From a virus, in the IMG/VR virus record IMGVR_UViG_3300013286_000040, positions 1 to 29,727 of that record: a stretch of DNA of 29,727 nucleotides. One strand, given 5' to 3'. The first letter of the stretch is position 1. The number at the start of each line of letters is the position of its first letter. Below the pieces are notes generated by a model that worked only from the letters and a program-made list of their open reading frames with translations, did not search any database and had not been told where the DNA came from. Below, piece after piece: positions 11,646 through 18,255 of the stretch. The translations under genes were made by a program, and so were the position numbers.

Positions 11646-12151
11646 TACAATATTTTATCAAGCTGTATGATTTCGCTTTGTCGTGATATCTCTTTGACGA
11701 AATAAGCACACAACGGTTTTGGGTCACTGTTCAGCGGAACAGCCAATAACTGCCCGTTTTTCATTTTGGGAAAATACCATTTGACATCATTGTAAAAATT
11801 TACTATTTCTATTTTTTGAAAATACAATTTAAAACTGCTGAGTGGGTTAAAACAAAATGCTTCAAAGCCTCTATCGTTTAAACTGGTCAGCGGAAGTATT
11901 TCAATATCGCTAGCACTTGAGCTGTCACCCACTGCAATACTCCAATCTATTGGCATAGTGACTTCGTGGTTGCCAATTTTAAGAACCATTGCCGGGCTGT
12001 TAAAACTTTCTAAAAAGATCAATGGCATAAAAAAGAAGTCTGGATTATTAGCATCCGAATTATCAAGTACAGCAAATCTCATACTGTCATCTACCTCGTC
12101 GGGTAAATTGTTTAGATCGAATGCACGATCATCTAGAGTTAGTATTTGCAT
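11645..12151 (-). CDS. conserved-type unknown protein, 168 aa
   Basis: A 168-residue, beta-rich protein: MQILTLDDRAFDLNNLPDEV, then FFFMPLIFLESFNSPAMVLKIGNHEVTM, LPLTSLNDRGFEAFCFNPLSSF and NFYNDVKWYFPKMKNGQLLAVPL. The well-formed alternating hydrophobic strands and the conserved-looking LNDRGFEAFxFNP and YFPKMKNGQLL segments indicate a real folded protein, and from memory it has relatives in T4-like marine phages. Function unknown. It follows uvsW after 5 nt, with the strand of the recombination operon, so a role in DNA metabolism is possible. Confidence 0.83.
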   Translation of the reverse strand: MQILTLDDRAFDLNNLPDEVDDSMRFAVLDNSDANNPDFFFMPLIFLESFNSPAMVLKIGNHEVTMPIDWSIAVGDSSSASDIEILPLTSLNDRGFEAFCFNPLSSFKLYFQKIEIVNFYNDVKWYFPKMKNGQLLAVPLNSDPKPLCAYFVKEISRQSEIIQLDKIL

Positions 12152-12156
12152 TTTTT

Positions 12157-13617
12157 TTATTTCCAGTCAATTTTTTCAATAGTAAAGGGATATTTCGCAT
12201 CCTTGTAAAATTTCTTGCGTTGCGTAAGATGTCGCTTGGCATACTTACAGGTTGATGTGATATCCCATATTTGTACAAAGTCTTTGTCGTCTGCTTTTCG
12301 AATACCGCGTCCAATTGATTGTATAACGCGAGTAAAGCTCTTTCCAGGTTCAAGAAGAACCAGATTAAAAATCCTTGGAATATTAATACCCACAGCGGCC
12401 ACACCATAAGTCGCCACAGTAACCTTGTTATCAAGTGTTTTAAATTCATCGTAATCTTCTTTTCTATCTTTAGTTTTTACTTCACCGGATATAAACACAC
12501 TATCAGGTATTTCATTTTTTATAAATTTACCAGTGTCTATTCTATTCACTAGTACTAAAGTGTTTCCAGTATTGCCGATACCCTGAATCAGTTTTGATAA
12601 AAATATCATCCTATCATCATTTGAAACAAGATACTTGTATTCTTCTGCATACGATCCAAATTCTGGCAGGTCAATCAATTGTAGAATTTTTACATGGCAG
12701 GCTGATAGTACACCCTGTGCTTGTAGTTCGTGTGCATGTACTTGATGCACTACAGGCCCAAGGCTGGCAAATATCTGTTCGAATTCAAATGATTCTTTAG
12801 GAATAGTTCCTGTCAACCCCCAGCGTATAGGAGCATTACAGAAATTTTGTGTCAATAGATTACGAAGCACAGTGGCCTTGGCCATGTGAACTTCGTCGAC
12901 CATAATACATTTGACACCATCAAGAAACTCTGCGAGTGTTAAGATATCTTGCTCTGAGTTTTTACTTTTCTTGTCAAGGATATTTAGACTTTGCCAAGTG
13001 GCAATTGTATGAGTCTTGTATAAATCTTTTCTATCACCGTAGTATACACCTACATCAAGTCCGCAATTGATAAAGTCTTCTTCTGTTTGTTCAACAAGAC
13101 TTTTATTAGGTACAATTGTAAATGTACGACCATAAGGTTCGCATAATTTTGCCAATGTGGCTGTGGTAATTGTTTTGCCAAAACCAGTGGCAATTTCTTG
13201 TAGACACTGTGGATTTTCTAAAAACTTATTCACTACTTCAACTTGATCTTCTCGTAGTTTAATTGGCTGACCGGCAAATCGATGCCCCACTGGCCATGTT
13301 TGGTCTCCCCAGAAATCTGTTTCCACACGGGGAAACTGAATGTTGATACTATTTCGTTTGTCTTCAATGTCTGCCACTTCAACAGAGTTTTTATCTAGTA
13401 CTTCTAATATGCGAGGCAACTGACTTAGATAACCATTTCCGCCAAGACCAAACAATGTAACTGCACCATCCCAACGACCTAATTTGTATGCAGGGCGATA
13501 TCTGGCAGTAGGATCTTCGTACTTGAAGGTATTGGCCAGCTTGCGCCTCATTTCAACAGGAAGCCCCTCAATTTTTAGGTTGACTTCGTCTTGAATAATT
13601 AATTTACATGATGGCAT
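12157..13617 (-). CDS. uvsW: UvsW-type SF2 helicase / translocase
   Basis: A 486-residue superfamily 2 helicase, near the size of T4 UvsW (about 500). The N-terminal domain (KIEGLPVEMRRKLANTFKYE ... RPAYKLGRWDG) is the UvsW substrate-recognition region. Motif I is ATGFGKT (143-149), motif II is DEVH (241-244), motif III is TGT (269-271), and motif VI is QSIGRGIRK near the C-terminus after ATYGVAAVGINIP. UvsW unwinds R-loops and remodels branched DNA, switching T4 from origin-dependent to recombination-dependent replication. GGAG lies a few nt before its ATG at 13617, inside the end of the 389-aa gene, with which it overlaps by 14 bp. Confidence 0.95.
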   Translation of the reverse strand: MPSCKLIIQDEVNLKIEGLPVEMRRKLANTFKYEDPTARYRPAYKLGRWDGAVTLFGLGGNGYLSQLPRILEVLDKNSVEVADIEDKRNSINIQFPRVETDFWGDQTWPVGHRFAGQPIKLREDQVEVVNKFLENPQCLQEIATGFGKTITTATLAKLCEPYGRTFTIVPNKSLVEQTEEDFINCGLDVGVYYGDRKDLYKTHTIATWQSLNILDKKSKNSEQDILTLAEFLDGVKCIMVDEVHMAKATVLRNLLTQNFCNAPIRWGLTGTIPKESFEFEQIFASLGPVVHQVHAHELQAQGVLSACHVKILQLIDLPEFGSYAEEYKYLVSNDDRMIFLSKLIQGIGNTGNTLVLVNRIDTGKFIKNEIPDSVFISGEVKTKDRKEDYDEFKTLDNKVTVATYGVAAVGINIPRIFNLVLLEPGKSFTRVIQSIGRGIRKADDKDFVQIWDITSTCKYAKRHLTQRKKFYKDAKYPFTIEKIDWK

Positions 13618-14773
13618 CTATATCTCCGCCTAGTGGCTGTTTATCATTGTAGTATACAATCAAATCAACAGAATCGCAATAGTAACTGGATTTATTATTT
13701 TTAAAATTATTGCTAAACGAAATCACACTGTTAGGGTACCATCCGTTTTTTATCATAAATTTTGGTAATTTATTATTGGCAATACCCGCTACCATTGTGG
13801 TGGGTGAGAGTTTTGCATTTAATTTGTTAGACTGTATAAACATGTTGAATTGTTTATCACCCTCGGCATGATTGTCAAATCTAAAGTAAATGCCGGTTTC
13901 GACAGTGTCTATGGATTTTGCCAGTTTTTCTAAGTTTTTTAGGCATTCCTTCGAGTCGTGTCCGTTGAATACCACCAACAACGGCAATCGGTTCAATGCT
14001 TGGATATTTGCTATAACTTCTGACAAGGCATGATTATCTGCGTTGATCCATACCTTTGTTGATGCTCGATTAGCCAGGGCATTTTTTAGAGAATTTTCAG
14101 GATTTTTTGAAGAAATTCGGTACTGATACTTGATGTGCCGGTCGTTGAGTAAAATTAGGTTGTCTTGGTCGATGGCGCCGACATCTTTCTTTAATGCCAA
14201 AATCAATTTTTCATTAGCCAACGCAAACACATCGTAAACATCTTTTTTAGATTCTATAATTTCTTCAATTTCATGGTAAAAATCCATGAATTTTTCGTCA
14301 AATTCAAAGTCGTCGTTTTCAAAATGGCGAACCACATTGTAAATATTTTGCTCAGTCAGTGGTAGGTGGTATTGACGAGGGTTAGCACACACTACTTGAC
14401 CTTGTAGGACTTTGTTTAGATCGTTGATGCTTTGCCTAATGCGTTTATTATAGGTAAATTCCACCACAATTTTAGGATTTTCTTCCAGCGACATAAAAAC
14501 TTTTCGAAGTTGTTCAATAACTCGAAAAGGTTCAGACCACTGCGGATCTTCAATCAAAGAAATATCAGCAGTGACAGTAGCGTTAACTACTGCCCAGTTT
14601 TCTTTTAAGATTTTCAACAGTAATTTTCCCTGATTTTCAGTGAGAAAATTACCGCTTTGTATTTGTTTGTTAAGACTAACTAAAACTTTCTTATCTTGTT
14701 GCGTCCAGTGAGTTGTTAGTGTTTCTTTATAGTTGTAACAGAGGTAAGAAAGGAATTTATCTACAGTAGGCAT
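13604..14773 (-). CDS. unknown protein between uvsY and uvsW, 389 aa
   Basis: A 389-residue protein that I cannot assign. The N-terminal 180 residues are mainly helical (VLVSLNKQIQSGNFLTENQGK, LRKVFMSLEENPKIVVEF). From about 225 the sequence alternates strand and helix (STKVWINADNH, RLPLLVVFNGHDSKECLKNL, DTVETGIYFRFDN), as in a Rossmann or RecA-like domain, and the end (GWYPNSVISFSNNF ... CDSVDLIVYYND) resembles the C-terminal motor part of a P-loop protein. I see no Walker A. It could be a helicase-derived or inactivated motor that works with UvsW, with which it overlaps, but that is speculation. Confidence 0.8.
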   Translation of the reverse strand: MPTVDKFLSYLCYNYKETLTTHWTQQDKKVLVSLNKQIQSGNFLTENQGKLLLKILKENWAVVNATVTADISLIEDPQWSEPFRVIEQLRKVFMSLEENPKIVVEFTYNKRIRQSINDLNKVLQGQVVCANPRQYHLPLTEQNIYNVVRHFENDDFEFDEKFMDFYHEIEEIIESKKDVYDVFALANEKLILALKKDVGAIDQDNLILLNDRHIKYQYRISSKNPENSLKNALANRASTKVWINADNHALSEVIANIQALNRLPLLVVFNGHDSKECLKNLEKLAKSIDTVETGIYFRFDNHAEGDKQFNMFIQSNKLNAKLSPTTMVAGIANNKLPKFMIKNGWYPNSVISFSNNFKNNKSSYYCDSVDLIVYYNDKQPLGGDIDAIM

Positions 14774-14785
14774 TGATTGGGGTTA

Positions 14786-15241
14786 TTATAAAGTAGCGTC
14801 TTCCATACCAGCAACCCGCAATTTGACGATATTTGTCAGTTGCCACTGTTTCTGATCAAGAGCTTTGGTTATGCCAAGCCAGCGATTCCTCAGTAAGGCA
14901 AATTCGTTGATGATTTTTTCAAAGTCAACTACATCTGCCTCACCTTCTACATAACGATTACAATCATTACTGCTGAGGGCCCGCTGATAATTTTCAAGAT
15001 ACTTGCGAAAGTGACTACTTTTTAATCTACGCAACTCGATATTCAAATATTCCAAAATTGCTTCAATTTCTTGAAGTTGACTATATCGTTCTTCTACAAC
15101 TCCAGGCATTGCTGCCGCAGCCTTTTCAATATTTCCAAAGATGCGACATTCTTTTCTTGCTTCTTCAAGTTCTTCATTAAAAAAATACACAGCATCTGGA
15201 ATATTTGATATGTCTTTGGAAATCTTTGTATACCAAGTCAT
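14786..15241 (-). CDS. uvsY: UvsY-like recombination mediator
   Basis: A 151-residue helical protein in the place expected for UvsY, two genes after uvsX. The core (PGVVEERYSQLQEIEAILEY, then RRLKSSHFRKYLENYQRALSS, and NEFALLRNRWLGITKALDQK) resembles UvsY-annotated proteins of marine T4-like phages as I remember them. T4 UvsY (137 aa) loads UvsX on gp32-coated ssDNA and forms a heptamer; similarity to T4 UvsY itself is weak by eye. Its final VKLRVAGMEDATL segment is conserved-looking. All genes around it are the UvsX/UvsW recombination set. Confidence 0.72.
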   Translation of the reverse strand: MTWYTKISKDISNIPDAVYFFNEELEEARKECRIFGNIEKAAAAMPGVVEERYSQLQEIEAILEYLNIELRRLKSSHFRKYLENYQRALSSNDCNRYVEGEADVVDFEKIINEFALLRNRWLGITKALDQKQWQLTNIVKLRVAGMEDATL

Positions 15242-15244
15242 AAA

Positions 15245-15493
15245 TTATTCTTCATCACTATCAAAATCCCAATTGTCTTCGGCGTCTTCATCCTCTTCAG
15301 AGTCTTGATCAAGATAAAATTCAATTGCCGCATCAAGATCTTCATCGATGCCTGCAGCCGCTGACATTACCTTGTCACTGACTCCGTGATCTGCTAATAA
15401 ATCAACAAATCTTTCTGCTAAGACATCAAGTACCTTTTTGTCTGCATACTCTTTGAACAACATCCAGATGTCACCAATTTGATTTTCATTCAT
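15245..15493 (-). CDS. small acidic protein next to uvsX, 82 aa
   Basis: An 82-residue protein: a helical N-terminal part (IGDIWMLFKEYADKKVLDVL ... AERFVDLLADHGV) and a very acidic C-terminal tail (SEEDEDAEDNWDFDSDEE). Its ATG overlaps the uvsX stop (ATGA). The acidic tail recalls the C-termini of ssDNA-binding proteins and could mimic DNA or mediate contacts with UvsX or UvsY. From memory the same small gene follows uvsX in other T4-like marine phages. No enzyme motif. Confidence 0.83.
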   Translation of the reverse strand: MNENQIGDIWMLFKEYADKKVLDVLAERFVDLLADHGVSDKVMSAAAGIDEDLDAAIEFYLDQDSEEDEDAEDNWDFDSDEE

Positions 15494-16548
15494 TCTAAAA
15501 TTTCCCCAGTTTCTTGGTCGATGTTAGATTGTAACACAGGGTTCTTAGCAAAGTCAATCATTACTTTATCAAGACACCCGTCTTCGTTTCTCTCCCACTC
15601 CTTGCGGTAGAGTTTAATTTCATCGGACCCTGCGTATTTAAGTCGGTTGCCATCTTTTTGTAAAAAACTTTTGGCTTCAAACAAGTCAACAAGACCGCTG
15701 TAGGGATTCATACCTTGTTCATATGGAATTTTAATTTGTAATGTTTCAAAAGGTTTGGCATAGCGTGTTTTCATAATCTTGCATGATGCACGAATACCTT
15801 TGACTTCACTGATCTTGTTGCCGTCTTCGTCTTCTTTCAACTTCAACTTCTTCATAGCAACTACAATACTAGATGCATAGACGAACCCTTGTCCACCTGA
15901 GATTTTGTCGTCTGGATCAAACATGTCCTGACTTGCATAAGTGTGATTTGTACAAACCATTCCCACATTATAACTGCCAAACATGTTGACACAGTTGCGA
16001 ACGAGACTAGTAAGTGCTTTAGGCTTACGGCCCATGTCACCTTTCATGTCACCTGCTTCAAACTGGTTAATGTCAGTGGGAGTCAATAACATGCCCAGCG
16101 AGTCAATAACAAACAAGACCTTTGGTCGTTCTGCCATAACTTTGTATTCTTTCATGAATTCGCTGATAGTTTTAGCAACATCATCAATCATAGCCATGTT
16201 AAGTTTCAATAGTTTTTCTTCACTAGTGTCTACACCTAGTGCCAATAACCACTTTTGATCCAATGCATTTTCACTGTCAACTAACACAACATAAATGCCT
16301 TGTTCCTGAGCAGCCTTAATGATATTGCCAGAACAGATATATGATTTACCTGCTCCTGATTCACCAGCAAACACAGTTACCTTACCAAGAGGAATTCCTT
16401 TGTTAAAGTCGCTACTGATAAGATAATTTAGAGCAAAGTTGCCTGTACTGACCCAATCAGTTGGGTCATTAAAGCCAACACCTAAACCGTCAATGCTCTT
16501 GGTTAGGGTTTTGCGAAATTTCGACAAGTCGAAGGCTTTTGTAGCCAT
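15490..16548 (-). CDS. uvsX: UvsX, RecA-like recombinase
   Basis: A 352-residue RecA-family recombinase; T4 UvsX has 391. Walker A is GESGAGKS (62-69), the Walker B strand is VLFVIDSLGMLL, and SGGQGFVYASSIVVAM and CTNHTYAS lie in the expected DNA-binding loop and core regions. It forms filaments on ssDNA and drives strand exchange, with gp32 upstream and UvsY downstream. A strong ribosome site (TTAGGAGTATAACT) precedes the ATG. The C-terminus ends shortly after KNPVLQSNIDQETGEILE, so the C-terminal domain is shorter than in T4. Confidence 0.96.
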   Translation of the reverse strand: MATKAFDLSKFRKTLTKSIDGLGVGFNDPTDWVSTGNFALNYLISSDFNKGIPLGKVTVFAGESGAGKSYICSGNIIKAAQEQGIYVVLVDSENALDQKWLLALGVDTSEEKLLKLNMAMIDDVAKTISEFMKEYKVMAERPKVLFVIDSLGMLLTPTDINQFEAGDMKGDMGRKPKALTSLVRNCVNMFGSYNVGMVCTNHTYASQDMFDPDDKISGGQGFVYASSIVVAMKKLKLKEDEDGNKISEVKGIRASCKIMKTRYAKPFETLQIKIPYEQGMNPYSGLVDLFEAKSFLQKDGNRLKYAGSDEIKLYRKEWERNEDGCLDKVMIDFAKNPVLQSNIDQETGEILE

Positions 16549-16570
16549 AGTTATACTCCTAAGTGATGTT

Positions 16571-16599
16571 AATAGGGACCGAAGTCCCTATTATTTTTT
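16571..16599 (+). terminator. 9-bp UUCG-type hairpin between gp32 and uvsX
   Basis: AATAGGGAC (16571-16579) and GTCCCTATT (16584-16592) form a 9-bp stem; on the minus strand the loop is TTCG. A T-rich run follows on the plus strand only, so as an intrinsic terminator it faces the plus strand and would block antisense transcription. On the minus strand it is a stable hairpin between gp32 and uvsX and may serve as an mRNA processing or stability element. Confidence 0.6.
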
Positions 16600-17593
16600 A
16601 CTGCTTGTTGCGATTGCGAATCATAGCAAGAATGTCTTCTGCACGACCGCCTGCGGCTGGTGCTGATTCTTGCTTTGGTGCTGGAGCGGATTTCGCTGCC
16701 GGAGCATCATCTTCCCAAGGTGCTGCATCGTCAGCAATCGGTGAAGGTGCTGGAGCTGCCTTAGGTACTGCTCTTGCGGCAGTATTAGGATCGCCTGTTG
16801 CCTGGCCCATGCCAGCTGGTTTGAAGTATTGTCCCCAACGATCCATATCAAATGGTTCGCCATCAACTGATGCTTCAAACATTTCTTTGATTACTTTGAC
16901 TTCGATGTCAGATGGCTTCTTGGGCAAGTAATCATTCAATTTAAACAATCCATGTGCTTCTAAGTTAGCAGTTTCTGTCGCATCCAAAGGACGGGTACGA
17001 CGGCTCCACTTTGATGTAGAGTAGTCAGCATAACCACCTTTTGAAGTCTTGATCAACTTGAAGTCAACGCCGTTAACTGCGTCAGTTGGCAAGTCATCCA
17101 TTTCTGGATCAAGCAATGCGCCACGGATAAGTTGGAAGATCTGTGGGCCGATAATGAAACGACGAATTGCGTTATCTGGTCTTTCAGATTCTTTCAAACC
17201 ATCTTCAACTACATAACCTTGGAAAATGTAACTACGCTTTTTCCAATACTTACGACCCATATCTTCAAGATTAGGATCTTTAAACCAGCCACGAACTTCT
17301 GCCAAGATTGGGCAAGTTTCACCGTACATTTCCATGCAGGGGACATTAACGGTAACAGACTTAGAGTCAGTTGAACCTTTAACACCGGCGAATGGCAATT
17401 TGATCATTGCTCGTTCTACCCAGAAAAATGTATTGTCGGGATTGCCGTCTGGAAGAAAACGGACTGTTGATTCGGAACCTTCTTTTAAGTTCCAGAAAGG
17501 ATAAATGGAATTGTCTCCACCTGTTCTACCCTCACCGCTTGAGCGGGTTTCTTGCTCTTTGAGCTTTGCGCGAATTTCAGCTAATGATGCCAT
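16598..17593 (-). CDS. 32: single-stranded DNA-binding protein gp32
   Basis: A 331-residue protein in gp32 layout. The N-terminal MASLAEIRAKLKEQE supplies the cooperativity region. The OB-fold core includes YPFWNLKEGSESTVRFLPDG, WVERAMIKLPFAGV and VPCMEMYGETCPI, with Cys86 and Cys94 as likely zinc ligands. A low-complexity proline/alanine stretch and a short basic end (MIRNRNKQ) follow; acidic residues (DDAAPWEDD) precede it. T4 gp32 is 301 residues. It covers ssDNA in replication and recombination and contacts UvsX, UvsY and the helicase loader. A strong AGGAG ribosome site is present and the leader is highly structured. Confidence 0.94.
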   Translation of the reverse strand: MASLAEIRAKLKEQETRSSGEGRTGGDNSIYPFWNLKEGSESTVRFLPDGNPDNTFFWVERAMIKLPFAGVKGSTDSKSVTVNVPCMEMYGETCPILAEVRGWFKDPNLEDMGRKYWKKRSYIFQGYVVEDGLKESERPDNAIRRFIIGPQIFQLIRGALLDPEMDDLPTDAVNGVDFKLIKTSKGGYADYSTSKWSRRTRPLDATETANLEAHGLFKLNDYLPKKPSDIEVKVIKEMFEASVDGEPFDMDRWGQYFKPAGMGQATGDPNTAARAVPKAAPAPSPIADDAAPWEDDAPAAKSAPAPKQESAPAAGGRAEDILAMIRNRNKQ

Positions 17594-17754
17594 GATTATC
17601 TCCTATTGTTAGCCTATATGTTTTGCATTTCTGCTAGTTTTGCCTGTATCTACTTTACACCATCGTAAAGTAAAAAAGTGCATATATGTTATTATACGCA
17701 CTTTTATTTATGTTTGCAAGAGAAATCTTGCTTAATTATGAGTAATTAAGCCAA
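17594..17754 (-). promoter_or_regulatory. gp32 promoter and structured leader
   Basis: On the minus strand: hairpin CTTAATTA-CTCA-TAATTAAG, then CAAGA-TTTC-TCTTG, then TTGCAA (17714-17719), a 17-bp spacer and TATAAT (17691-17696). AAAAGTGC and GCACTTTT flank the -10 box as an 8-bp inverted repeat followed by more T, so the same DNA reads as a terminator-like hairpin. Downstream, TACTTTAC and GTAAAGTA (17651-17672) form an 8-bp hairpin some 57 nt before the ATG. T4 gene 32 is translationally autoregulated through a leader pseudoknot; this leader may do the same job, though I cannot see a pseudoknot. Confidence 0.65.
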
Positions 17755-18255
17755 TTATCTTAAACCGGCAATTTTTAGCCAGCGTGTTAATTCGGTTGAT
17801 TCGGCGGTAGGGGTTACTGGCGCAGGCGCAGGCGCTGTGGCAGGCGCTGTGGCAGGCGCTGTTGCTGTTTTTTCTAATGCTTCGGCTTGTTTTATAAGTT
17901 CGGCTGCTTGGGCTCGAAGTGCTTTGGGATCTTGAGTTGCAGTAGCCCCGGGAGTACTGGCATCGGCATCCGCTGCCGATTTTACTAAACTTTGCTGAAG
18001 GGCGGCAATTCTTGCTAATTCTTTTTGTTTAATAGCAGGTAGTTTAGCATAATCTTGGGGGCCGTTAATTCCGTATTTTTTTGCCAGCATATCACGGCGT
18101 TGCATTTCTTGAGGATTGAACGCGGTTTTGCTTAACAAAGTTTCTAGCTCTTCGACCTCATTACGATAGTCACCCTTATAATTTGGGTCATACTCGGGAT
18201 CGTTGAATGTTCGCCCTTCTATCAAATCTGACAAATATTTTTTATATAATGCCAT
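17755..18255 (-). CDS. unknown virion-region protein with C-terminal IAG motif, 166 aa
   Basis: A 166-residue protein. The N-terminal part is helical and charged (MALYKKYLSDLIEGRTFNDP and on to residue ~110), residues ~125-150 are a low-complexity Ala-Pro-Thr linker encoded by 12-nt repeats, and the last 15 residues are ESTELTRWLKIAGLR. The same closing motif ends the two other large proteins of this block. A flexible linker with a conserved tail suggests a cargo protein that is docked or processed during head assembly. It starts at the last base of the upstream gene (coupled), and a hairpin region and gp32 promoter follow it. Confidence 0.8.
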   Translation of the reverse strand: MALYKKYLSDLIEGRTFNDPEYDPNYKGDYRNEVEELETLLSKTAFNPQEMQRRDMLAKKYGINGPQDYAKLPAIKQKELARIAALQQSLVKSAADADASTPGATATQDPKALRAQAAELIKQAEALEKTATAPATAPATAPAPAPVTPTAESTELTRWLKIAGLR

